A stretch of DNA of 64,000 nt, taken from assembly GCA_017381365.1 (NCBI GenBank), contig JAFOCI010000015.1, forward strand, positions 52,134-116,133, in the 5' to 3' direction. This stretch comes from Treponema sp. (lineage in GTDB: Bacteria; Spirochaetota; Spirochaetia; Treponematales; Treponemataceae). The notes below the pieces were generated by a model. That model had not been told where the DNA came from. It did no database searches and saw only the letters and a list, made by a program, of their open reading frames with translations. Of the stretch, positions 27,364 to 36,027 are shown in pieces. Positions within the stretch are counted from its first letter, which is position 1; every line of letters begins with the position of its first letter. Made by a program: the position numbers and the translations under genes.

Positions 27364-28494
27364 TTATTCTTCAAAAACCTGAATGGAAGGACCATCGCTT
27401 TCATTTAAACCAAGAATAAGATTTGCGCCAGCGGAATATGCAGAAATATTGTCATAGAAATATTTCTGAGCTGCAGCAACTCTAAGTTCACTTGTTTCCC
27501 ATCCATGATTTTTTATGAAATTGCTTTTACCCATATTTAATTTCATTTTGTAAGAAACACCAATTACAGGAAAAACAGATGATTTTTCGTTGTTCAATTC
27601 AAGAATATCAAAAGTCTGACCAACACGAATAAGCAGATTATCTTTTATTGAAAGCTGAAAACCATAGTCAAATATCATATCCTGAAAAAATCCAGCAACT
27701 GTAACATCTGCAGAAAGGCCACCTGTAATAGTACTAGTCTTAAAGAAGTTTGCAGCAGCACCAGTCCTCAATGAATGAAATCCCGGAAATGTATCTGTTG
27801 TTTCTTTTGGAGCAAAATATCTGTCGTAAATATATTTTCTAAAAATCCAGCTGTTGCCTGTAGCAACACTATAATCATGCATTGCATATTTATACCAGTC
27901 AGGTTCTTCTTCGTATTTTACACCGTACTCTGTACCACTATAATTTTTTCCCAAGCCGTGGACACTTGCACCAATACGGAAATCTTTCATAAAACCAAGC
28001 TGAGATATTCTATAGAGTGCACCAATATCCATTCCAAGAGACCAGTCAACGTCATCACATTTAAGAATTCCTGTATAAATATTTGCACCAACACTGATTC
28101 TTTCTGTAACTTGTTTTGAAAGACCAGCCTTAATATTAAAGCTGTTTCCTAAATCCATTTCTTTTACATCACAGAAAGTTCCGTTCATAAACCCTGAAAT
28201 AACAAACATTCTTGTAGGAATAATCGTACCCATCTGAAATGCAGAACCTGCATTTATTAAAGCACTGCCACTTAAATCAATTTCTGCTCTGTTTTCATAT
28301 GCTGGTAAAGCAGGATTAGATATAATAGAATTTGAGTTAACAGTAAAAATTCCACCACCAGCAGCAGAAGAAGCGGAAGAAAGTTGGAGAGGATCTGCCA
28401 GATTATAAAAAAACTGACCGCCAACAGGAGGATTGTAAGCAAAAACAATTCCAGAAAGACTTAATAAAACAATAAAAAGCCAAATTTTTTTCAT
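27364..28494 (-). CDS. Outer membrane barrel protein (UPF0164/FadL-like)
   Basis: The 376-aa product has a signal peptide ending near VFAYNPP and then alternating amphipathic strands ending in a barrel-like pattern. The start NPPVGGQFFYNLADP, the Ser/Ala-rich SSASSAAGGG patch and SNPALPAY are reminiscent of UPF0164 / FadL-type treponemal outer membrane proteins. The N-terminal asparagine-proline patch (NPAL) is a classic FadL-family feature. A likely role is uptake of hydrophobic substrates, or a scaffold for the downstream OmpA-domain protein. A GAAGGAG ribosome binding site precedes the start. The family assignment is from memory. Confidence 0.65.
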   Translation of the reverse strand: MKKIWLFIVLLSLSGIVFAYNPPVGGQFFYNLADPLQLSSASSAAGGGIFTVNSNSIISNPALPAYENRAEIDLSGSALINAGSAFQMGTIIPTRMFVISGFMNGTFCDVKEMDLGNSFNIKAGLSKQVTERISVGANIYTGILKCDDVDWSLGMDIGALYRISQLGFMKDFRIGASVHGLGKNYSGTEYGVKYEEEPDWYKYAMHDYSVATGNSWIFRKYIYDRYFAPKETTDTFPGFHSLRTGAAANFFKTSTITGGLSADVTVAGFFQDMIFDYGFQLSIKDNLLIRVGQTFDILELNNEKSSVFPVIGVSYKMKLNMGKSNFIKNHGWETSELRVAAAQKYFYDNISAYSAGANLILGLNESDGPSIQVFEE

Positions 28495-28602
28495 TTAAGT
28501 TTCTCCTTCAGAATATACATATATATATAATTAGATTATAACAAATCAACAAATAATATTCCATAAAGTATACTATTCATCAAAAAGTGAAAAACAAACT
28601 TC

Positions 28603-28630
28603 TTGACACTGAATTGATTTCTATTAAAAT
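28603..28630 (+). promoter_or_regulatory. Promoter of the DUF5312-like gene, leaderless geometry
   Basis: TTGACA (28603-28608), a 16-nt spacer and TAAAAT (28625-28630). The -10 ends 7 nt before the ATG at 28638. It also argues against the in-frame start at 28587, which would lie upstream of the promoter. Confidence 0.6.
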
Positions 28631-28637
28631 TAACTTC

Positions 28638-30179
28638 ATGGGAAAGGAATCTAAAGGCGGTTTTCTGTCTAATTTGCTGTCATCTCTTTTTGGAAGTCAA
28701 GATGCAGACGCCGATAAAAAAAGACAATTAAAAAATATTTCAAAAAGACTTGCAAAGTCTAAATTTAAGAACTTTTATAAATTCAGTGGAAACGAAATTC
28801 TTCCACCATTAGGAAAACAATTCTACGATATTTATAAAGCTATTTATCCAGTACAGGCTATGTTTAATGCCATTCAAAATCCTAATATGCTTAAACATAT
28901 TGTAATCAGCTTTTCGTTACCAGATAATATTAAAACACTGGAAGAATCGTTATCTGAAGAAAACATCAGAAAGCTTGCGAAAGAAATTCCTATTGCAAAT
29001 CTAAGTAAACAGGCTAATGAAAGACTTTCAACTTTCAGTGATTATTTTACATTAGAAAAAATCACAGAGATTGATTATCTTTACAAACAGTTGATTGCTT
29101 TAAAAACTGTAGCAACTTATGACTATTACTTCTTCTTAAAGAAATTTGATAGATCAATAAAGGAAAACGATTTTACGTCACTTCCCCATTTTGAAAAAGT
29201 AAACGCCGAGTACCTTGCAGATGATTTAAAAGACTACATTGAATCTGTTTGGGATATTCCATTTGATGCAGAATGGACTAATCTTTTTAAGCTTTTAAAG
29301 AGTTTCAAAGGAACAGAACCAATTTCTCTTGGACTATGGAAAAGACTTGTTTCACGTTTGTACGCAATCCGTATGTCTGGAGCAATGGAAATGATTATTC
29401 AGCTCGCATCAGGTAATCCTTCTTATGTCCCAAACATTCAAAGTCAGAATACATCAATAATCGAACCATATCTTGATAAAATTAAAAATGATGTTGAAAA
29501 GACTATTAATGAACTTGTTGAATCAGAAAAAACTGCAAAAACAAACGATTTTGCAAGTCAGTTGTTCGGTGACGTTGAAATCAATCAGATAAAAAATTAT
29601 ACAGATGCACTTAAGCCAACCTTTGAAAGAAAGGGATTAAAATATTATTTGAATTATCAGGCATTAAATTACATGAAAACTTTTCTTATTGAAATAGTAA
29701 AAAAAGACCTTCGTGAATATTATGACCTTGTAATTGTCCGCGGAGAATGGTCAACACAGTCGCTTTGTACTCCATTCAGTGATTGCTATAACTCCCTTTT
29801 GAATTTATCTGATAAGATAACAAGTTTTGATAACGAATTAGCAGAAGATGCTGCTATCGGAATAAGAATTAAAACTATGCTTCCAAAAACAGAGCGTGAC
29901 AGTGTTTCAAAAAACAGTATAAACAGACTCGTAAATGATGCAAATGAAACTGCTTACAATCTCATAATGGAGGGGTTACGATGCATCATAACTATAGGTA
30001 AAATTGTAAAATCTCTTGTGGATGACTGTTCAAGAACAAAACCTGAACTGGTAACAAACTGGAAGGCTCTTGAACATTACGCTGATAACTCTGTAAAAAA
30101 TATAAGTGTAGCACTTTATAAAAAAATATATCTTTTTACCTCTTTGGAAAAGGCTTGTCTTGTACAGGTAGAAGAATAA
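28638..30179 (+). CDS. DUF5312-like treponemal protein
   Basis: The 513-aa product (start MGKESKGGFLS) is predominantly helical and charged, with no signal peptide and no clear transmembrane segment. The short N-terminal LSNLLSSLFGS segment may be an amphipathic membrane-association helix. The sequence resembles treponemal proteins annotated DUF5312, as far as I remember; the function is unknown. It is flanked by MITE copy C and converges on the gene for the 812-aa sensor-like protein. Confidence 0.6.
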   Translation: MGKESKGGFLSNLLSSLFGSQDADADKKRQLKNISKRLAKSKFKNFYKFSGNEILPPLGKQFYDIYKAIYPVQAMFNAIQNPNMLKHIVISFSLPDNIKTLEESLSEENIRKLAKEIPIANLSKQANERLSTFSDYFTLEKITEIDYLYKQLIALKTVATYDYYFFLKKFDRSIKENDFTSLPHFEKVNAEYLADDLKDYIESVWDIPFDAEWTNLFKLLKSFKGTEPISLGLWKRLVSRLYAIRMSGAMEMIIQLASGNPSYVPNIQSQNTSIIEPYLDKIKNDVEKTINELVESEKTAKTNDFASQLFGDVEINQIKNYTDALKPTFERKGLKYYLNYQALNYMKTFLIEIVKKDLREYYDLVIVRGEWSTQSLCTPFSDCYNSLLNLSDKITSFDNELAEDAAIGIRIKTMLPKTERDSVSKNSINRLVNDANETAYNLIMEGLRCIITIGKIVKSLVDDCSRTKPELVTNWKALEHYADNSVKNISVALYKKIYLFTSLEKACLVQVEE

Positions 30180-30195
30180 CTTTCGCAACTGTTTT

Positions 30196-30284
30196 GGGGC
30201 TGTCCCAAAAGTAATGAGCGCTACACTAAATGAGGTGGTTTCGATAAACTCAACCACCGTAATGCAAACTTATTGGACAGCCCC
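30196..30284. repeat. MITE-like palindromic element, copy C
   Basis: The 89-bp copy has perfect GGGGCTGTCC / GGACAGCCCC ends, in the opposite orientation to copy A. It keeps the ATGAGCGCTACACT arm and the GGTGGTTTCGATAAACTCAACCACC palindrome but lacks the middle arm. It lies between convergent genes and, with flanking GTTTT/AAAAC, can act as a bidirectional terminator. Confidence 0.8.
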
Positions 30285-30300
30285 AAAACTTTGTGCTTTT

Positions 30301-32739
30301 TTAACGTAAAACGGAATCTACAAGTTTTTTAAATTCTTCGTCAATTTTTACGCCTGTTGGAATTAAATTTTCAGAAATACTGAATACTCCATCTTTATCC
30401 TGAATAATTGCATCAGGAGGTAAATCCGTAACGTTGTTATCATTTGCTGCAAATTTTGTGAACATAAACTGATTCCTTACATCTGAAACTGATTCCAGTT
30501 CTTTTGGGAATTCATATTCCTCTAACTCTTCAATTTCATTGTCTTTCATAGAATTTTCTGTTGAATCATTTTTTTTTAATTCTTCTGATTCAGAAGCCTT
30601 TAATATTTCGGTTGTTTTTTCACAAATATTAGATTTTTCTTCATTAAAAAGCATTTCTGAATCATAAACCACAAAATCCTCAGTTAAATCATCATTTTCT
30701 GATGAATTTATATTTTTTGTTTCCAAAAAATCACCAATAACAAGAGGCTCCGTACCTTCAAATTTTGCAACTTCATCCCTTGGAGACGAATATTCAATAT
30801 TCTCCGAAACATCTACGAATTCACTGATTGAACTGTCTTCATAATCTACATTTTCAGAATTTGTATCTGCTGCATCAAGAACATCTGTGTTATCATCGTC
30901 CACTGGCATTATCTCCAGAAGCTCTTCATTTTCACGAAGCTGTTCATTTGTAAGACCTGGAGAACATTCTTCTTTTTCCTCCTGAAGTATTTCTACATCA
31001 TCATCTACTTCGAGAGTTTCAATTTCTTCTACAAAATCAGATTCTTCAAGAACTTCAAATGAAGCCGCAGGTTCTTCCACTGGCTCTGCTTCTGAAATTT
31101 CTTCCACATCTTCAAGTTCTTCCACTGGCTCTATTTCTTCAACTTCGTTTTCAAGCTTTTGCTGAAGTTCTGGCATTTCCCTTGCCAATGGAATTGAAAC
31201 ATTTTCTGTATTTAGTTCCTTCTTGTTTTTTGGAGGCTGACGGGACGGAAACTGAGTAACCGCCTGAACACGCAAAGTACTATGAGAAACAACTTCCTCA
31301 AACATTCTTCGAATTTCAGTCATATCACCAGTTGAAAGACCTTTCATCCGCACAGCATCTGCGCCAGCCAGAATATTTATAATGTCCTGCCAGCTTTGAT
31401 TAAGAATTATTGTAAGATCTTCACCATATTTTCTACCGCGGCGTCCAAGACTCTTTTTTATACGGGCGGTCAATTCATCACGCTGATTTTCTATTAATGC
31501 AGCAACTTTAGAACGTTCAACATTATTTTCAAAATATTCGTTTAAAAGACCAATCTGGACTTTTTTAATACGTGAAAGAATCTCAATGTCATCATCTTTT
31601 CTTATATTAAAAAGTATTACTACAATAAGACATATCGTAAGGAACGAACAAATCAAAAGCAGAATGCGGATATACGGCGGCATTGCCAGCATATCCATCG
31701 AATAAAGGCCACCAATTTCAATGAATTTTGCGTTTCTACTGGAAATAAGATTCCAGGAAATAAATTTCTGCTGTTCCTGACTTATCTGACCGTTATTTTC
31801 ATCAGCTGTAATACCAGTTACATTGATTTTAGAAGTTGATGCAATTTCATCAGGACCATAAGAACGCATACGCCATCTTCTAAGGATTTCGTTTGCAAGA
31901 AGATTCTGACCAACTTTTGGCATTCCAAAAACAAAACCACCGGCAGTTCCATCCTTTGACGAAATCAATGCCAGCTGTTCGTTTATTGAAATAATATGCT
32001 GTTCTACAAGCTTATTTATAAAATCTATTGGATTAACATAAAAAATTACAGAATACGACCTGTCATCATAATAATAAGGGTAAGAAATAATAATGCGCTG
32101 CTCATTACCATCAAAAACAAGGCGATATTTATTAACTTCTGGAAGAACTGTCTCTGAATCTTTTACTTCTTCACCACCTGTTCCTTCAGAAGATTCTTCA
32201 TCTACATATTCTGCATCATCAGATTCAGTTTCTATAAAAGCCGTAACAACAGAATATGGCAGTTCCTGATGACCACTGTAAGTTCGTAATTCGTTGTAAT
32301 TTGAATAAGTTTTATTTCCATGATCATTTCTGGAATCATTTTTATACGAACTGTACTGAACGCTTTTTCCTGAAGATTCTATGATGCGGACACCATCCAG
32401 ACCAGGCACATCATCAAGAAGCTTGCCAAAAAGACGACCAACTTCACGAGACGGTTCACGCATAAAATAAGTTGTAACCGCCTTATTAGAAAGAAACCCG
32501 CCGTCTTCAGGACCAAATTTTTCGAGAATACTAGTTATATATTCGTTACTGCTGTCTGCCACTACATCAAGCCGGTCGCGGATAAGCTTTAATCTGGCAG
32601 GTTCATAGAAATTCTTTTCAATCTTTGAAAACATTCCCAATGAAGATGCTACAGTCAATCCACCACAGATGATTATTGTAATAAGAAAGCCAACAGCATT
32701 TTTTACAAACGATTTCACTTCACGTCTATTATCGGACAA
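30301..32739 (-). CDS. Two-TM sensor-like protein with long acidic tail
   Basis: The 812-aa product starts at TTG (MSDNRREVK). A first transmembrane helix (about 13-33), a periplasmic region of about 320 residues resembling a Cache-type sensor (ending near GGLYSMDML) and a second transmembrane helix (about 350-375) are followed by a short coiled coil and a basic segment (SLGRRGRKYGEDL). The last 330 residues are very rich in Glu/Asp and Ser and low in complexity. No kinase, HAMP or MCP signalling domain is recognisable. It may be a membrane scaffold or a receptor that signals through a partner. Its function is unknown. No Shine-Dalgarno is evident at the TTG, so the start is uncertain by a few codons. 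Confidence 0.65.
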   Translation of the reverse strand: MSDNRREVKSFVKNAVGFLITIIICGGLTVASSLGMFSKIEKNFYEPARLKLIRDRLDVVADSSNEYITSILEKFGPEDGGFLSNKAVTTYFMREPSREVGRLFGKLLDDVPGLDGVRIIESSGKSVQYSSYKNDSRNDHGNKTYSNYNELRTYSGHQELPYSVVTAFIETESDDAEYVDEESSEGTGGEEVKDSETVLPEVNKYRLVFDGNEQRIIISYPYYYDDRSYSVIFYVNPIDFINKLVEQHIISINEQLALISSKDGTAGGFVFGMPKVGQNLLANEILRRWRMRSYGPDEIASTSKINVTGITADENNGQISQEQQKFISWNLISSRNAKFIEIGGLYSMDMLAMPPYIRILLLICSFLTICLIVVILFNIRKDDDIEILSRIKKVQIGLLNEYFENNVERSKVAALIENQRDELTARIKKSLGRRGRKYGEDLTIILNQSWQDIINILAGADAVRMKGLSTGDMTEIRRMFEEVVSHSTLRVQAVTQFPSRQPPKNKKELNTENVSIPLAREMPELQQKLENEVEEIEPVEELEDVEEISEAEPVEEPAASFEVLEESDFVEEIETLEVDDDVEILQEEKEECSPGLTNEQLRENEELLEIMPVDDDNTDVLDAADTNSENVDYEDSSISEFVDVSENIEYSSPRDEVAKFEGTEPLVIGDFLETKNINSSENDDLTEDFVVYDSEMLFNEEKSNICEKTTEILKASESEELKKNDSTENSMKDNEIEELEEYEFPKELESVSDVRNQFMFTKFAANDNNVTDLPPDAIIQDKDGVFSISENLIPTGVKIDEEFKKLVDSVLR

Positions 32740-32820
32740 AATCAGAAAAATCTAAAGTAAAATCGTCATTGTACAAAACTTATCAGTTTTGATAGTATGA
32801 AAAAATCAGTTTTATAGATT

Positions 32821-34092
32821 ATGATTAATATAGAAGAAGAAAAAAACAGAAAAGTGCGGGCTTTTTTGGTTGGTGAACCAGGAAATAATCTTTGCGAATT
32901 GAAAGGATTAACCGATACTCTGGGACTTGAGACAGCAGGAACTCTTACGCTCACTCGTCTGGAAATACAGCCGGCATACGGCATGGGAAAAGGCAAGGCG
33001 CAGGAAATAGTTGACCTTGCTAAAGAATCAGAAGCTGACTGCATTATTTTCGATTTTAACATTGAGCCAACAAAGCAGCGCAACTGGGAAAAACTTTCTA
33101 AAATTCCTTGCTTTGACCGCCAGGAAGTAATAATCCGCATTTTCGCAAGCCGTGCGCAAACAAAAGAAGCTGTGCTCCAGGTTGAGCTTGCACGACTTTC
33201 ATATTCTTTGCCACGTCTCGCCCATTCATATGGTGATATGGCTCGTCAGCGGGGTGGCAGTTACGGTTCAAAGGGTGCCGGTGAAACTCAGCTTGAACTT
33301 GACCAGCGACGAATTCGGGAACGTATTGCACAGACAAAAAAAGAACTGGATTTAGTGGTGCGAACCCGGGAAACTCAGCGAAAAAAACGTGGGGCGCTGC
33401 CTGTACCTGAATGTGCTCTTATTGGATATACGAACGCCGGAAAATCAAGTCTTCTTAACGCGCTTACAAATGCGGATGCTTTTGTAGAAAACAAGCTTTT
33501 TGCAACATTGGACCCACTTACAAGACGTTTGAATCTTAAGGATGGGAACGGAATTCTTCTTACTGATACAGTTGGATTTATATCAAATCTGCCCCACAGT
33601 CTTATTGATGCCTTCAAATCAACTCTTGCAGAAGCAGAACAGGCTGACCTTCAGCTTATTGTCATTGATGCCAGTGATTCTCAGGCAAAATTCCAGTACG
33701 ACACTGTTATTCAGGTTTTAAAAGAAATAAAAGCCGAACAGAACAACAGACTTATTGTTTTAAATAAATGGGATGCTGTAAAAGAGAAGGAAATTGATCA
33801 GGCAGAACTACAACTTCTTTTTCCAGATGCTGTAAAAGTCAGCGCGCGTACACACGAAGGTTTTGATCAGCTTTCAGAGCGCATTAGCGAAAAACTGCTT
33901 GGTGCCATGAACGAATACGAAATTCCAGCTGAAGAACAGGATATATTGCGGCAGATCCGCGCAAATGGTGTAATCAGCGAAGAAAACTGGCTTGATTCAT
34001 CTGTCGTTTTAAAAGCAAGAATATCAGGAAGAACAGCTGCCATCGCAGAAAAATACAGAAAATTAAATTCCGGGGAAACTGATGCTGAATAA
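32821..34092 (+). CDS. hflX: GTPase HflX
   Basis: The 423-aa product has the HflX N-terminal domain, including YGMGKGKAQEI and the Gly-rich linker KGAGETQLELDQRRIRERI, then the GTPase domain: G1 GYTNAGKSS, G3 DTVGFI and G4 NKWD. HflX is a ribosome-associated GTPase that splits stalled 70S ribosomes, often under stress. It overlaps the downstream fliL-like gene by 11 nt, suggesting translational coupling. A -35-like TTGATA at 32789-32794 and AT-rich TTATAG at 32812-32817 suggest a promoter close to the ATG. Confidence 0.95.
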   Translation: MINIEEEKNRKVRAFLVGEPGNNLCELKGLTDTLGLETAGTLTLTRLEIQPAYGMGKGKAQEIVDLAKESEADCIIFDFNIEPTKQRNWEKLSKIPCFDRQEVIIRIFASRAQTKEAVLQVELARLSYSLPRLAHSYGDMARQRGGSYGSKGAGETQLELDQRRIRERIAQTKKELDLVVRTRETQRKKRGALPVPECALIGYTNAGKSSLLNALTNADAFVENKLFATLDPLTRRLNLKDGNGILLTDTVGFISNLPHSLIDAFKSTLAEAEQADLQLIVIDASDSQAKFQYDTVIQVLKEIKAEQNNRLIVLNKWDAVKEKEIDQAELQLLFPDAVKVSARTHEGFDQLSERISEKLLGAMNEYEIPAEEQDILRQIRANGVISEENWLDSSVVLKARISGRTAAIAEKYRKLNSGETDAE

Positions 34093-34537
34093 AATATTAG
34101 TTACAGTTCTTTTATTCCTTATGCTATTTGTTGGTATTACTACTGTTGCAGTAAAAAAGCGTCCGCCTCAGAAAACTATTGTAACTGCTCAGGGATATTC
34201 AGAAACCGACAATACAGTCTATTCCGCATACAAAAAAATCGGAAAACTTAGAACTGTAACAGCCAGTGACCAGAAAAACAAACGCGGAGTAACAATAATA
34301 ATTCAGCCTTATTTTGCATATACTGCAGAAGATACTGAATTTTACGAAGAACTGTCACGAAAAAATCCAGAAATTAAAAATATCATAATTGATTATTTCA
34401 AAGCGTACACAAAAAATCAGCTGATTGCTATGGGCGAAATCACAATAAAAAACGATTTGCTTCAGAAAATTAATGAACAGCTGGTTTTAAATAAAATTCA
34501 GAACATTTATTTTTCTGAATTTACATATCTTGAATAA
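34082..34537 (+). CDS. FliL-like membrane-anchored protein
   Basis: The 151-aa product has an N-terminal transmembrane helix (about 4-23), a short linker and a domain matching FliL: VTIIIQPYFAYTAEDTEFYE, then IIDYFKAYTKNQL and LQKINEQLVLNKIQNIYFSEF at the C-terminus. FliL surrounds the flagellar stator and affects torque. This copy is not in a flagellar operon but overlaps hflX by 11 nt, so it may be a second FliL-type protein with a different role. It is followed by a weak CAACC/GGTTG hairpin and a new transcription unit. Confidence 0.75.
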   Translation: MLNKILVTVLLFLMLFVGITTVAVKKRPPQKTIVTAQGYSETDNTVYSAYKKIGKLRTVTASDQKNKRGVTIIIQPYFAYTAEDTEFYEELSRKNPEIKNIIIDYFKAYTKNQLIAMGEITIKNDLLQKINEQLVLNKIQNIYFSEFTYLE

Positions 34538-34601
34538 TTTCTGCAACCTTTTATATGGTTGTCTGTCTAAATAAACAAATACTTTTTCTTTGGAGTTTTT
34601 C

Positions 34602-34952
34602 ATGAACGAAATTATGACATCAGCACCTGCACAGGTAATCATTTCAATAGTTCCAATCGTAGGCATTACCTTTGGAGCCGTAATCGTATTCTTTTATTTG
34701 CTGTGGCGACATCACGAAATAAAGCTTCAGATTAAAACAGGAACATTTGTCCCAAAATCATTTAATTTTGCTGCTTTTTCTCTCCTGACAGGACTTCTAC
34801 TTACAGGTGTGGGGATAATTCTCACTCTTGTATTTGCAATAATAGACAGATTTTCATATTCAATTCTTGGTGGTTTGATTCCAACAGTAATTGGCATTTG
34901 TCTTCTTATTTTTTATAAAATTTATCCTGATTTTCATAGAAACGATAAATAG
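34602..34952 (+). CDS. Small three-helix membrane protein (DUF6249-like)
   Basis: From the start MNEIMTSAPAQ the product is 116 aa; a TTTGGAG ribosome binding site lies about 7 nt upstream. Three hydrophobic helices are visible (about 13-33, 55-78, 88-106), with a charged loop (RHHEIKLQIKTGTF) after the first. It resembles small membrane proteins found beside ECF sigma factors in several bacteria, which I remember as DUF6249. Position suggests an operon with the sigma factor 23 nt downstream. It may respond to envelope stress, but this is inference. Confidence 0.6.
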   Translation: MNEIMTSAPAQVIISIVPIVGITFGAVIVFFYLLWRHHEIKLQIKTGTFVPKSFNFAAFSLLTGLLLTGVGIILTLVFAIIDRFSYSILGGLIPTVIGICLLIFYKIYPDFHRNDK

Positions 34953-34975
34953 TAAACTGCGGACTACAAATACAG

Positions 34976-35560
34976 ATGGCTGCGGACTTTTTTCATTCAC
35001 TTGAAAAAGAAATCATTAAGAAAAGAGACTTCTCACTTATAAAATCCACTCTTTCCGGAAATCACAAATCTTTCGGTATGCTGATGGCGCTTTATAAACT
35101 GCGAATCGTAAGTTTTGGCCGCAGTTTTTTTAAAGACGAACGAGACATAGAAGATTTTGTTCAGGATGTTTTCATAAAAGTTTATCTGAATCTGGCAACC
35201 TTCAAAGGTGAATCAATGTTTTCAACCTGGTTGATTCGCATTGCCTACACTACTGCTATAAATTCCGTAAAACGAAGAAAAGAATATTATCAGCTGGAAG
35301 ATGAAACTTTACTTCCAGACACAAAAAGCTGTTCTCCAGAAGAAATTGAAATCAGAAAAATCACTCAGGATGCAATTCGTACTGCAATTTCAGAGCTTCC
35401 AGAAAAATATGCAGTATGCATCGAAATGTACTTTTTTTACGACATTCCCTACAAAGAAATCAGTGAAATCACAGAATTTCCAGAAAATACAATAAAATCC
35501 CACATTTTCAGGGCTAAAAAAATATTAAAGGCCCGACTGGAGGAATATTATGAACAATAA
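34976..35560 (+). CDS. ECF-type RNA polymerase sigma factor
   Basis: The 194-aa product has sigma region 2 (EDFVQDVFIKVYLNLATFKG, then FSTWLIRIAYTTAIN) and region 4 (ISELPEKYAVCIEMYFF..., with the HTH IPYKEISEITEFPENTIKSH). These are hallmarks of group 4 (ECF) sigma-70 factors. It should direct RNA polymerase to a small regulon, probably for envelope stress. The next gene, overlapping by 11 nt, has a ZAS-type anti-sigma signature, so the pair forms a switch. Confidence 0.92.
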   Translation: MAADFFHSLEKEIIKKRDFSLIKSTLSGNHKSFGMLMALYKLRIVSFGRSFFKDERDIEDFVQDVFIKVYLNLATFKGESMFSTWLIRIAYTTAINSVKRRKEYYQLEDETLLPDTKSCSPEEIEIRKITQDAIRTAISELPEKYAVCIEMYFFYDIPYKEISEITEFPENTIKSHIFRAKKILKARLEEYYEQ

Positions 35561-36026
35561 AAATTGCGAAGAAATCATGAACAGTTATCTTCTCTTAGAT
35601 AAGGATGAAAAAGTTCCTTTGAAAATTTTTCTTCATCTTTTTTTCTGCAGAAAATGCCGCCAGCAGATAAAAATGCTTTCATACGCAGAAAAACAGATTG
35701 CAGCACCTTTAAACATTCAGACACCAATAACTGATGACTCTATCAAAAATGTTATGTTAAAAATTGCCCCGGAAGTATATGAAAAAATGATTCAGAAGCC
35801 TATTTCTATTTCAGGCTGGATTGCAGGCGGAATTGTGATGATTGCACTGCTTTTCTTCTCTATTTTTATTACAAAGAATATGCACAACGAATCAATATCC
35901 CTTGTTTATGGACTTCTAATCGCTGCTCTCGTAACAGGATATTGTGCATTGTTCATCTGCAGTCACGTAGACATTTTTGTTGAAAAGATTTCTACTCACA
36001 TTGGAAAAGAATGGAAGCCTGCTTAA
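35550..36026 (+). CDS. Zinc-finger anti-sigma factor, membrane bound
   Basis: The 158-aa product has the ZAS motif HLFFCRKC (His-x3-Cys-x2-Cys near residues 29-36) that binds ECF sigma factors, followed by two transmembrane helices (about 90-108 and 118-140) and a short C-terminal tail. It would hold the upstream sigma factor at the inner membrane until a signal frees it. The overlap with the sigma gene (11 nt) couples their translation. The gene ends one base from the convergent M23 peptidase gene. Confidence 0.85.
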   Translation: MNNKNCEEIMNSYLLLDKDEKVPLKIFLHLFFCRKCRQQIKMLSYAEKQIAAPLNIQTPITDDSIKNVMLKIAPEVYEKMIQKPISISGWIAGGIVMIALLFFSIFITKNMHNESISLVYGLLIAALVTGYCALFICSHVDIFVEKISTHIGKEWKPA

Positions 36027-36027
36027 T

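Noticed and set aside
30030..30257. 75-aa minus-strand ORF over the end of the DUF5312-like gene
   Set aside because: It starts in MITE copy C and overlaps the coding strand of a real gene; no ribosome binding site.
34540..34565. Possible terminator hairpin CAACC/GGTTG after the fliL-like gene
   Set aside because: A 5-bp stem with no T tract; too weak to call.
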